This document shows, one piece after another, positions 25,882 to 37,500 of a stretch of DNA of 64,000 nt (positions are counted from its first letter, which is position 1; every line of letters begins with the position of its first letter). The translations under genes and the position numbers were made by a program. The notes below the pieces were generated by a model. It worked only from the letters and a program-made list of their open reading frames with translations. It was not told the origin of the DNA and searched no databases. This DNA comes from Lentzea fradiae (GTDB lineage: Bacteria; Actinomycetota; Actinomycetes; Mycobacteriales; Pseudonocardiaceae), in assembly GCF_900100955.1 (NCBI RefSeq), contig NZ_FNCC01000009.1:1-64000 (forward strand). The letters are read 5' to 3'.

Positions 25882-26400
25882 GTGAATCCCGCCAACCCCT
25901 ACCAATGGGTCGAAGAGTACGAGGCCAAGCTGGCCGACCTGAAGCAGAAGTCGGAGAACCTGACCGAGAACTTCGCGGCGTCCTCCGCGACGGTGACGTC
26001 GAAGGACGGCTCGGTGACGGTGACGGTGGGCCCCAACGGCGGCCTGCAGAACCTCCAGCTGGGTCACCGCGCGGTGGAGCTGGGCTCGTCCCGGCTCACC
26101 GCGGTGATCCTGGAGACCGCGCGACGTGCCCAGAAGCAGGCGGCGGAACAGGTGCTCGAGCTGTTCAAGCCGCTCGGCGAGGGCACGGAGGCGTACCAGA
26201 TGGTCTCGGACTCGATCCCGTCCGACGACGAGGACGAGACCGAGGACAACGACACCTACGACGAGATCGACGACGAACCGGAACCGGCCCCTGCACCGCC
26301 GGCACCGGTGAGCCGGCCCCCCGCCGCCCCGCAGCCGCCCCCGGTCCGCGGACGGCCCCGTGCGGCCGACGACGATGACGACGACAACCAGCCCTGGTAA
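25882..26400 (+). CDS. YbaB/EbfC-family protein (EspL-like)
   Basis: 172 residues, GTG start with GGAGG 5 nt upstream. The first 110 residues match the YbaB/EbfC fold: a helix with KLADLKQKSENLTENFAAS, strands SVTVTVGPNGGLQNLQLG, and a helix ILETARRAQKQAAEQVLELF. The tail is very acidic (DDEDETEDNDTYDEIDDEPE), then Pro-rich, ending DDDDDDNQPW. YbaB proteins bind DNA, but ESX-1 EspL is also of this fold and stabilises secreted substrates, so in this context a chaperone or stability role is as likely as DNA binding. Confidence 0.8.
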   Translation: MNPANPYQWVEEYEAKLADLKQKSENLTENFAASSATVTSKDGSVTVTVGPNGGLQNLQLGHRAVELGSSRLTAVILETARRAQKQAAEQVLELFKPLGEGTEAYQMVSDSIPSDDEDETEDNDTYDEIDDEPEPAPAPPAPVSRPPAAPQPPPVRGRPRAADDDDDDNQPW

Positions 26401-26409
26401 GGATCAACG

Positions 26410-28461
26410 ATGACAGCGCCAGAAACTCCACTCCCGTCTCCTCCCGGGATGCACATCACCGAGGAGAACAAGCTCAAGGGCTCGCTGTTCATCGAGGCGT
26501 ACGGCAGCCTCATCGACGGCATCAGCAAGGACGCGGAGTCCGAGACCGAGAAGGCTCTCGACATCACGTTCAACGCCATCGGCGCGGCGTCGGCCACGGT
26601 GATGCTCGCCATCGACCCGCTGGGCAGCATCATCGGCGCGGGCGTCGGCTGGCTGATCGAGCACGTGAGCTTCCTGCGCGACGCCCTCAACCAGCTGATG
26701 GGCAACCCGGAGGAGATCCAGGCCAACGTCGAGGCCAACAAGCAGCGGGCGGTCGAGATCCGCCAGCTGGCGGAGGACCACAAGAACGGCCTCGCGACGT
26801 TCGACGGCTGGACGGGTGAGTCGTCCGAGCTGTTCAAGACGTCGATGGACGGCATGTACCAGGAGCTCGACGAGCTCGCGAGCGCCGTCGAGACCAAGGC
26901 CAAGATCGTCGCGATCATGGGCATGCTGGTCCAGGTCCTGCGCGACATCGTCCGCGACCTCATCGCCCAGCTGATCGGTTCGCTGATCGGTGGCGCGATC
27001 CTCGCCGCCGCCGCCATGATCCCGACCTTCGGCGCCTCGATCCCGATCTTCTGCGGCTTCGCCGTCGGCAAGGCCGTCGCGCTGGGCACGAACATCGCGT
27101 CCCGCGTCGCCCGCGTCGTCGCCGCGCTCGCCCGGCAGATGAAGCGCATCGGCGACCTCGACGACATCATGGCCAAGATCAGCAAGGGCTGGCAGCGCTT
27201 CGAGAACGGCGCGGACGTCGCCGAGATCAGCTGGGAGGCGTACAAGGCCCAGAACGACGTCGACAAGGCCGTGGACGGCGCCCGTGGCGGCTCCGGGTCC
27301 ACCCAGACGTCGGCGGCGGAGACGAACGCCCGCACCGAGACGGTCCAGGCCCGGCCCGCCGAGACGGTCGCGCGCGTCGCCGCCGAGGCGCCCACGGCCG
27401 AGCGCGCGGTGATGGCCAACGCGTTGCACCGGCCGACCGAGCAGGCGACCGCGCAGGTCCAGGGCAAGCTGGCGAACGAGGTCATGCGCCCGACCGCCCA
27501 GGTCCAGGGCACCCCGGCCCACGCGCTCCTGCGACCGACCGAGCAGGTCCAGGCCACCCCGGCCCACGCGCTCCTGCGTCCCACCGAACAGGTCCAGGCC
27601 ACCCCCGCCATGCGGGCGATGGCTCCGCTGGAACCCATGCAGCAGGGCACGCCGGCCATGCAGCCGATGGAAGCGTTGCAGCCCCGGCACGAAGCGCTGC
27701 GGCCGCTGGAGCCCACGCAGTCCTTCGTGCGGGCCGAACGCCCGGTGGAGCCGTTGCAGCCCATGCAGTACGGCGAGCGCATCGCGGCCGAACCCGCCCA
27801 GCCGTTCCAGCAGGCACGCCTGGCGGACACGCCCGTCCAGCCGTTCCAGCAGGCGCAGGCACGTCTCGCCGACGTGCAGCCCATGCAGTACGGCGAGCGC
27901 ATCGCGGCCGAACCCGTCCAGCCGTTCCAGCAGGCACGCCTGGCGGACACGCCCGTCCAGCCGTTCCAGCAGGCGCAGGCACGTCTCGCCGACGTGCAGC
28001 CCATGCAGTACGGCGAGCGCATCGCGGCCGAACCCGTCCAGCCGTTCCAGCAGGCACGTCTGGCGGACACGCCCGTCCAGCCGTTCCAGCAGGCGACCGC
28101 GTCGGACTCGACGGTGGCGTCGGGCGTCAGCATGACGGCGGGCTCTCCGGTCCACGACGTGCAGCCGATGCAGGCGCGCGAGATGTACTACAGCGAGTCC
28201 ACGCCGTCGTCCGAGCCGCTCCAGCCGATGTCCTCCGGCTACGAGCCGATGGCCAGGACGCAGATGGCCAACGTGGCCGAGACCCTCGCACCGTCGCAGC
28301 CGCGTGAGTTCTCGCGGATCGAGGCGCAGCCGTTCTACGAGAGCGTGAACCCGTTGACGGCACACGAGGCGCTGCGGCCCACCGCGGGCTTCGAGGCCGG
28401 TGGCGAGACGAGCGCGACACTGCCGTCCGCTCCCGAGCGGACGGTCCGGCGGACCGACTGA
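26410..28461 (+). CDS. WXG-type T7SS substrate with hydrophobic segment and tandem-repeat tail
   Basis: 683 residues. The N-terminal helical domain (about 15-290) carries a WXG turn in FDGWTGESSELF (W134) and a strongly hydrophobic stretch (about 190-235, GSLIGGAILAAAAMIPTFGAS, then FCGFAVGKAVALG), resembling EspA/EspE/PPE-type ESX substrates that can insert in membranes. The tail (300-683) is Gln/Pro/Met-rich and dominated by repeats: AHALLRPTEQVQATP units, then nearly three copies of a 40-residue unit beginning QPMQYGERIAAEP. It starts 9 nt after the YbaB-like stop and 65 bp before the giant gene. Function unknown; secretion by T7SS is inferred. Confidence 0.78.
   Translation: MTAPETPLPSPPGMHITEENKLKGSLFIEAYGSLIDGISKDAESETEKALDITFNAIGAASATVMLAIDPLGSIIGAGVGWLIEHVSFLRDALNQLMGNPEEIQANVEANKQRAVEIRQLAEDHKNGLATFDGWTGESSELFKTSMDGMYQELDELASAVETKAKIVAIMGMLVQVLRDIVRDLIAQLIGSLIGGAILAAAAMIPTFGASIPIFCGFAVGKAVALGTNIASRVARVVAALARQMKRIGDLDDIMAKISKGWQRFENGADVAEISWEAYKAQNDVDKAVDGARGGSGSTQTSAAETNARTETVQARPAETVARVAAEAPTAERAVMANALHRPTEQATAQVQGKLANEVMRPTAQVQGTPAHALLRPTEQVQATPAHALLRPTEQVQATPAMRAMAPLEPMQQGTPAMQPMEALQPRHEALRPLEPTQSFVRAERPVEPLQPMQYGERIAAEPAQPFQQARLADTPVQPFQQAQARLADVQPMQYGERIAAEPVQPFQQARLADTPVQPFQQAQARLADVQPMQYGERIAAEPVQPFQQARLADTPVQPFQQATASDSTVASGVSMTAGSPVHDVQPMQAREMYYSESTPSSEPLQPMSSGYEPMARTQMANVAETLAPSQPREFSRIEAQPFYESVNPLTAHEALRPTAGFEAGGETSATLPSAPERTVRRTD
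27757..28095 (+). repeat. 120-bp in-frame tandem repeat, about 2.8 copies
   Basis: Copies begin at 27757, 27877 and 27997; the third is cut short at 28095. They are nearly identical at the DNA level, synonymous sites included, which indicates recent expansion. Each copy encodes 40 residues (QPMQYGERIAAEP, QPFQQARLADTPVQPFQQAQ, ARLADV) and itself contains a doubled QPFQQA motif. Confidence 0.92.
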
Positions 28462-28526
28462 GTCCGTCCCCGCAGCCGGGATCCCTGCTTTACCCGCCCT
28501 GACGCAGTATCTGGAGAAAGCCTCTC

Positions 28527-31500
28527 ATGGCCAAGGTGAACCCCGCCCCCGCACCCGCCGTGGAACCGGCACCTCAGCCGGCCCCGGCGAACCCCGCGGC
28601 GAACCCTGGCGCGACGCCGTCGTCGCCCAGCGCGGGCACCAGCGGTGGTCCCACCGGCAAGAACGGCTTCTCCGTCAACCCCGACTCGATGCAGGGGTTG
28701 CAGAACAAGGCGGGTGACCTGGGCTCCCGGCTGCAGGGCATCGCGGGCGGCCTGCGCGGCCTGAACTTCAGCGGCAACGCGCTCGGTCCCATCGGGCTGT
28801 TCGCGGTGCCCGCGCTGAACCAGTCCAACGACAACGCCGTCCAGCAGGCGGACAAGGCGTCCAAGGCGTTCGACGACGTCAAGACGAAGCTCAACGCCAC
28901 GCAGCAGACGTTCAACAGCGTCGACGCCGCGCAGCAGAAGACCTTCCAGTCCCTCGACCCGACCACGTCGGCCAAGAACGCGCCCAACAACCCCGGCAGC
29001 GCCCAGGGCCCGAACACGCCGGGCGGCCCGAACTACCAGGCGCCGCCCACGATCAAGGGCGGCGACGTCAAGGGCGGCCCCTCGGGCACCAACGCCCCCG
29101 GCGGGGGCAAGGTCACCGGACCGGCCACGATCAAGGGCGGTGACGTCAAGGGCGGTCCCGCGGGCACCGGCACCGCGGGGGGCGGCAAGGTCTCCTCCGG
29201 GCCGCAGGTCAAGGGCGGACCGGCGAGCTTCACGCCCACCGCCCCCGGCTACAACGGCCCCGGCGGCTCGGTCAGCACCCCGCCCAACGTGAAGGGCGGC
29301 GCCGGCGCCACGCCCGGTGGCGGCACCAACGCCACCACCGGTGGCTCCTCCGTCAGCGCCCCTCCGAACGTCAAGGGCGGCGCCCCTGGCGCTACCGGTG
29401 GCGCGAAGACGCCCGCCGCGTTCACCCCCACCGCGCCCGGCTACACCGGCCCCGGCGGGACCAACACCAGTGGTGGCGCGAAGGGCGGCACCACTGGTGG
29501 CACCGGTGGCGCCAAGACGCCCGCCGCGTTCACCCCCACTGCTCCTGGCTACACCGGTCCCGGCGCGACGAACGCCAGCGGTGGCGCCAAGGGCGGCGGC
29601 ACCACCGGTGGTGCGAAGACTCCCGCGGCGTTCACGCCGACCGCGCCCGGCTACACCGGTCCCGGCGCGACGAACGCCGCCGGTGGCGCCAAGGGCGGCA
29701 CCACCGGCGGTGCCAAGACTCCCGCGGCATTCACCCCCACCGCGCCCGGCTACACCGGCCCCGGCGCCACGAACCCCGGCGGCGCCAAGGGCGGCACGAC
29801 GGGTGGCACCACGGGCGGTGCGAAGACGCCCGCGGCCTTCACCCCGACCGCTCCCGGCTACACCGGCCCCACGACTCCTGGCGGTTCCGCCAAGGGAGGC
29901 ACGACTCCCGGTGGCACGCCTGGCGGCACGCCCGGTGGCACGAGCAGCGGTGGCGGCGCCAAGGCGCCCGCGGCCTTCACCCCGACCGCTCCCGGCTACA
30001 CCGGCCCGAGCACTCCCGGCGGCAGCGCCGGGGTGACGTCCCCCGGCTCCCAGAACGCGGCCGGAGCGGCCGGTGGCGCACGCGGCGGCACCGCGGCTCC
30101 CGGCGCGGCGCCGGGCATGGCACCGCCGATGGCTCCCGGTGGCGCTCCCGGCGCCGGCGCGAGCGGTGGCGAGCGCAGCGGCAACAAGTTCGGTGGCGGA
30201 GTCGGCGGCAGCAAGGGCGTCTTCGACGCGCCCAAGGCCCCCACGCCCGACAACACCATCACCAAGGCTCCCGGCACCTCGCCCTCGACGCCTCCCCCGG
30301 CACCGAAGCCCACCCCGGCCCCGTTCACCCCGACGGCCCCCGGCTACACCGGCCCCGGCGCGGTCCCCGGCTCCAACGCCGGTTCGACCCCCGGCGGTGC
30401 CACTCCGGCCGGTTCCAACCCCGGCGGCTCCACCACGCCCGGCTCGACCCCCGGCTCCACGCCGGGCACCGGTGGCGCGAAGACGCCCGCGGCGTTCACC
30501 CCGACCGCGCCCGGCTACACCGGCCCCGGCGCCGTCCCCGGCTCCAACGCCGGTGGAACCTCCGGCGGCGCGACGCCGGGCGGTGCCACTCCGGGCGGCA
30601 CCTCGCCTGGCGGTGGTGCGCCCAAGGGTTCGGTCCCCGGCATGCCCCCCGCCCCCGGCACCCCGGGCACCCCCGGCGGCACGCCGGGTGCACAGACCCC
30701 CGGCCCGCAGGCGTCGACGGTCACCTCGCCGTCGCAGAACGCCCCGCGCGGCGGCGCCACCGCCGGCCCGATCGCCTCCCCGGCGGCCAACGCCGGCGGC
30801 ATGGCCCCGCCGATGGCTCCCGGTGGCGCTCCCACCGCCGGTGCGACCGGCGGCGAGCGCAGCGGCAACAAGTTCGGCGGCGGAGTCGGCGGCAGCAAGG
30901 GCGTCTTCGACGCGCCCAAGGCCCCCACGCCCGACAACACCATCACGAGGGCCCCCGGCACCTCGCCCTCGACGCCTCCCCCGGCCCCGAAGCCGACCCC
31001 GCTGACGCCCCAGCCGAGCACCACGACGCCGAACACCCCGGCACCGAACACGAACACCCCGCCGCCCGCGCAGACCCGCCCGGCCCCCACGCCGCCGCCG
31101 GTCACGCCTTCGCCGGCCACCACGCCCGGCACCCCGGCGCCGAACACGAACACCCCGCCGCCCGCGTCGGCCCGCCCGGCACCGGCCGCGCCCCCGGTCA
31201 ACGCCCCCAGCACCAACGCGCCCAGCACCAACGCGCCGAACACGAACACGCCGCCACCGGCGTCCGCACGTCCGGCGCCGGCTGCACCACCGGTGAACGC
31301 GCCGAACACCAACACTCCCAACACCAACACGCCGAACACGAACACGCCGAACACGAACACGCCGCCGCCCGCGGTCACGCCGTCGCCCAGGGCCGACACG
31401 ACGCCGTCCCCGCAGCAGCCCAAGGCGGACACGCCGCCTCCGGCCCAGACGCGCCCGGCGCCGGTCACCCCGCCACCGGTCAGCACGCCGCCCGTCAACA

Positions 31501-34500
31501 CGCCGAGCCCGACTCCGAGCCCGACGCCCACGCCGAGCCCGGCGCCGAACGTCACCCCGCCACCGGCCAACGTCGCCACCCCTCCGCCGAGCACGACGTC
31601 GCCCAACACCGCGACGCCGCCGGCGAGCGTGCCGTCGCCGCGGCCGGAGTCGACCGTCCCGCCCGCCACGCCGGCGCCCAAGCCGGAGGCCACCACGCCT
31701 CCGGCGGCGGTGCCGACCCCGAACACCCCCAGCCCGAGCACCCCCGGCCCCAACACCGCGAACCCGGCGCCCGCCCCGAACACCAGCACGAACACCCCGA
31801 ACCCGGCGCCCACCCCGGCAACGCCGAACCCGAACGCCACGCCCAACCCGCGCCCGGAGACGACCGCTCCCCCGGCCGGGACCAGGCCCGCGCCGGAGCC
31901 CGTGCAGACCCGCCCGGCCCCGGCCAACCCGAACACGCCCGCCCCGAACACGCCCACCCCCAACGCCGACGTCCCGCCGGCCAACCCCAACACCTCCACC
32001 GGCGACCCCGCCGTCAAGACGCGCCCGGCTCCCGCCGCGCCGTCGCCCACGCCGTCTCCCGCGCCCAGCCCCAACGTCACGAACACCGGCGCGGCGCCGG
32101 ACGTCGTCGTGGTGGCGCCGGTGGCCGGGCCGAACCCCGCCCCCGGCACCGACGGGGGCCGTGGTTCCGACCCGGCCAACTCGTCCCCCGACGCTCCGCC
32201 GCAGGACAGCACCACCCCGGACGCCGGTTCGTCGGTGAAGGACCTGCTGGCCGACGTCGACAATGTCGTCGTCGCGGTGGGCAACGCGAAGGGGCTCGGC
32301 CACCAGGCCGCCGCGACGACGCTGGTGAAGTCGTTGCGCGACGGCGGTTTCCAGGACAAGGTCACCTTCGTCGCCGACCCCGAGTCCGCGACGAAGATGG
32401 AGCTCCTGATCACTCCGGACCTCCAGCCGGTCGAGATCGTCAACTCGCCGAACCACTCCCCGGACAGCAAGACGCTGTTGCTGTCGGCGGGTGAGGACAC
32501 GGTCGGTCCGAAGAACCCGCGTGCCGCCCTCGAGTTCCTCGACAAGAACAACGTGGACGAGGCGGTCGTCCTCAAGCCGTACGCCTGGGAGATCAGCTCG
32601 CGACTGCTCCTGCAGCGCGATCCGAACGCCGAGGGCGGCGTCAAGATCACCGATCTGGACCCACACATCAGCCCGCAGGCGCGCTACGTCTACGACGTGC
32701 CGAAGGTCGGCGACCTGAAGGACCTGGCCGCGCTCATCGACAACGAGATGCCCAACGACCCCGCGAAGGCGCAGGGCATCAAGACGGTCGCCGACGCGGT
32801 GATGAGCGACAAAGCCGACCTGATGCCGGTGTACGGCCTCGGGGCCGTGGACCTCATGTACCGCCCCGGCGTGTCCAACAACCTCGCGACGGCCCTGCAC
32901 TCGCTGGACACGAAGCCGTCGATCATGATGGAGATCACCGACTCGTCGGTGTGGTTCGTGCCGAAGTTCGAGGCGGACTGGCTCAAGCGCGCGGACATCG
33001 CCTCCCCCGACCTGCAGCAGCAGATCGACGACCTGAAGCAGGGCGACGTCCTGGTGGTGAACACCGGGTCCATGCCCCAGAACGTGTTCCAGCAGGTGTT
33101 CCAGCTCGGCAGCCTGCCCGCGATCAACGAGGGCGCGAACTCCACGAACCTGACGCACCTCATCGAGAGGCCGAACATCTCCGTCCTGACCGCCAAGACG
33201 CCCTACCCGGACGTCCCCGGCGCGGACGGTGCGGCCAAGGCCGACCTGGACAAGGCGAGCGAAGGTCTTCGAGCAGACACCCCCTGGATCACACACGTCA
33301 CCGAAGGTGATGCGAAGGAGGCTGCGGCGCGGGCGATGAACGTCACCGCCGCCCTCGAGACCTTCAACGCCCTCAGGGACTACGTGCAGTCGCCGGGCCG
33401 CGACCCCAACGAGCCGGCCAGCAGCGTCACCCAGGTCTCCACCGTGCTCAAGCCCGCGATCGAAGGCCAGGGCGCGGCGGTCGCGGACATCCTCTCCGAT
33501 CTGCCGGAGGCCGGGCAGATCGCCGACTACATCGACAGCAAGCCGGGAAGCTCCGGGAGTCAGTTCAACTTCGGCGCCGACGACGTCGACCTCACCAAGG
33601 ACCAGCTCGACAAGATCATCGACCTGCTCGAGGCGCAGAAGCCGGGGCTTCAGGACCAACTGTTCAACACCCCCGCGAGCAACGACCCGGGCGGTACGGT
33701 CGACTCCCCCGATCCGAAGACGGCGGAGAACGTCGCCCACCTCACCGACCTGCTGAAGAACCTCTCGCAGCCGGACAGCGACGTGAGCAAGTACTTCTCG
33801 CAGGTCTACGAGGACGCGCGCGCACCGCACAACAACCAGGTCGTCCAGGCCCTGACCCTGTGGCAGAACCCGCCTTCCCCCGACACGCCACCCCGGTACG
33901 CGCCGCCGGCGCCCGAAGCCCCGTCGTCGCCGACCGCTCCCCCGGCCCAGCCGGCGCCGGCCGCCCAGGTGCCGAGCCCGCCGACGACGGTGGACGCGCC
34001 GCCACCAGCCGCACCGGCCCCCGCGCCTGCGCCCGGCCCGGTCAACACCGACACGAGCACCGGCACGGACGTGGAGTCCGACACCGAGTCCGACGGACCG
34101 GACATGACCGACGTCATGTTCGACTTCGGCACCGACACCAACACCGACGCACCCGCGCCCGCACCTGCTCCCGCGCCCGCGGTGAACAACCCCGCGGACA
34201 CGAACGCCGACAGCGACGCCGAATCCGATGCCGAGTCCGACGGACCGGACATGACGGACTTCCTGTTCGACTTCGGCACCGACACCAACACCGACGCGCC
34301 TGCGCCTGCACCGGCGCCCGCGGTGGACAACCCTGCGGCGACGAACGTCGACAGCGACGTCGAGGCCAACACGGAGTCCGATGCCGAGTCCGATGGACCC
34401 GACATGACCGACTTCCTGCTCGACTTCGGCACCGACACCAACACCGACGCGCCTGCACCCGCGCCTGCACCCGCGCCTGCACCCGCGCCTGCGCCTGCGC

Positions 34501-37500
34501 ATGCGGTAAACAACCCGGCAGAAGAGAACGCTGACAGCGACGTCGAATCCGATGCCGAGTCCGACGGACCCGACATGACGGACTTCCTGCTCGACTTCGG
34601 CACCGACACCAACACCGACGCGCCTGCGCCCGCACCCGCGCCTGCGGTGGACAACCCGGCGGACACGAACGTCGACAGCGACACCGAGTCCAACGCCTCG
34701 AACTACTTCGACGCCCGGTCCAACCCGGACACCACCAGCGACGTCGACTCGGACACCGACTCCTTCTTCGACGCCCGGTCCAACCCCGACACCACCCCTG
34801 GCACCACCACTGACACCGACACGGCCGCGGACACCCAGACGCCCGCACCGAGCACCTCCGCCGACGCGCGGCCCGCTCCTGCCCCTCCGGCACCCCCGGT
34901 CGCACCGCCGCCGCCCGCCGCGCCGCCGATGCCCGCTGCACAACCGGCTCCGAGCACGAGCACGAGCACGGACAAGGCCGTGGATGGCGACGGTCCCAAG
35001 CGCATCAAGGTCGGCGCCCCGCCGCCCATGACGCCGCCGACGCCGGAGTCGCACCGGGGCAAGGACGTCTTGACCGACGAGTCGTGGCGGCATGACCCGG
35101 CGAAGACGGCGGACTGGTCGACGCCGAACAACCCGGCTGACCGCAGCACGTGGGCCGATCGTCGCAACGACACCGATGTCCGCACGGTCGACCAGATCGT
35201 GCATGACGTGCGCACCGACAGCACGGTGTCGGACATCAAGTCGTACCAGGGTTTGATCAACTACGACCTGCGGCGGATCGAGACCACGCCGGGCAACTTC
35301 GTGCAGGAGTACACCGTCAAGGTGCACCTCGACCCTGCCGCGAACGTCACGCCGGAAACGATCGCCCAGGTCAAGGACAACGCCACCAACGGCGTCAACA
35401 ACCTGGTCAACAAGGGCTTCCGCCTGCCCAGCGGCGACCAGTTCCACCTCAACCTCGAGTTCACCGACAACAAGGCCGACGCCCACACCAGCGTCAAGGT
35501 CGACCCCGCCAACCCCAACCTCGACCAGACCCACTGGAACGGCGACGCCAGCCCCGAGGTCCTCGCCCACGAAACCCTGCACTACCTCGGAATCCCCGAC
35601 GAGTACAAAGACAGCACCCGCGTCTTCCAGCAACACGACACGAACTCCGGCGTCCACCAGAACGACGGCGGCATCATGGGCGCCGACCTCCACCTGCCCG
35701 ACCCCGGCGTCCTCCCCCGCCACCTCTGGCTCATCGAACGCACCGCCAACAGCCAGGTCATGGTGCCCGACACCACCATCGAACCCGCCGGACCGGCCAC
35801 CGTGCCACCACCGGCAGGCTGGACTCCGCCCGAGTCCACCACCGACACACCGTCCACTCAGGACACCTTCACTCCTCCCAAGACGTTCGTCGGACCGGAC
35901 GTGCAGACGCGGCCGATGGACGCGGACATGCACATTCCCGGCGCCTTCCCCGTCGACGCGGACGCCGACGTGCGTCCTCCGCAGACGCACCTGCCGAACC
36001 TGGACAAGGTCGGCCTGGTCGAGTCCGTCCTGCGCGGCGCGGCCTTCCAGGGCGTGGACGTCCCGAACGCGGCGCCGCTGGTCGGGTTCACCGACATCAA
36101 GACCACTGTGGACGGTGTGGTCGCGGACGTCCGCGAGAACCCGGGGAAGCACGACCACCCCGCGCTGAACCCGCCCGCCCTGTCGAACTGGGTGGCGGGC
36201 AACGTCAGCCCCGACGCGCTGGCGAAGTTCCACCCCGACCTGGAACCGAACACCCCCGGCCTCACCGGTGACGCCAAGGTCGACCAGTGGCGGGCCAACC
36301 TCGCCACCGACCTCGCCACCGGGTCGGCGAAGCGCTGGGACGTCGTCAACGCCGGGCTGGACACCACCGGCATGAAGCCGAGCGACGTCGACGTGATCAA
36401 CCACATCACGCAGGAGGTCCGGCAGAACGGCGCGCTGCCGTCGTCGCCCGATCTCGTCGCCCACGCGCTCCAGACGCCGGCGTGGGCCGACTCCCAGGTC
36501 GGCAAGGTCCTGCCCGACTCGATCGCGCAGGCGTTGGACGTGCAGATCGTCGTCGACAACGACGGCGTGCGGACCGTGCACGGCCCGGCGGGCGCGACGC
36601 AGGTGCAGCTCGTCTCGCAGGACGGCACGTTCGGCGCGATCGGCTCCCCGACGCCGCGGGAGTTCCAGGCAGGCATGGAGGCGTGGCTCGCGGGCAAGTC
36701 GTCCGCCGAGATCAACCAGACCATCGGCGACCTGTACAAGGGCCGCCAGGACAAGGGCCTGTACGACGCCGCGCAGAAGACCCAGCTGATCAAGCGCGCC
36801 GCCGCCCACCCCGGCGGCCCGACGGGGTTCAAGAAGGACCTGCTGGACGAGCAGGCGAAGATCGAGCGCAGGCTCAAGGACTCCCGGTCCCAGCTGTCCC
36901 TGCTGCCCCAGTCGTTCCAGTCGCCGCAGCAGCGTCAGCAGCAGTCCCAGGTCAAGCTGGACATCGCACGGGACACCGATCTCCAGGCGAAGGTCAAGAA
37001 CCAGATCGCCGAGCTGGACGCCGCCAAGCAGCGTGCGGCGCTGATCCACGCCGTCGACACCTACGTCGCGGGTCCGACCGCCGACAAGCTCACGAAGCTC
37101 GGGCCGGGCGCACGGCGCGAGCTCGAAGCGCACGTGGCGGCGGAGATCGCGGCGGCCCAGAACGCCGGGTTCGACGTCACGGAGCTGAAGGTTCTGCAGC
37201 GGCGGCTGGAGAACGAGACCAACGCGCGGGCCGCGGTGACCCAGGCCCTGCGGCACGGCGGTGTGCCCGCGCTGCAGAAGGAAGTGGACAAGGCCAGGAC
37301 CGCGCTGGAGGACTTCCGCGAGGGCAAGGACGTCTACACCGGCTTCAACGGCTTCATGAACCGGTGGTTCGGCACCGGCGAGAACATGAGCCATGTCGAC
37401 TTCGACGCGCTCATCGCCGAGGCCGAGGCGACCGTGGCGGCGAACGAGCGGCAGCTGGCGTTCGCCACCGATCCCGAGTACAGCAACCGCTTCACGAAGA

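Noticed and set aside
27757-28095. Regular 120-bp repeats considered as a CRISPR array
   Set aside because: There are no unique spacers between short repeats; the whole unit repeats in frame inside a coding sequence and no cas genes are present.
34070-34720. Acidic repeats as RTX calcium-binding nonapeptides
   Set aside because: The repeats lack the GGxGxDxUx pattern; they are longer Asp/Ser/Thr/Pro units of another type.
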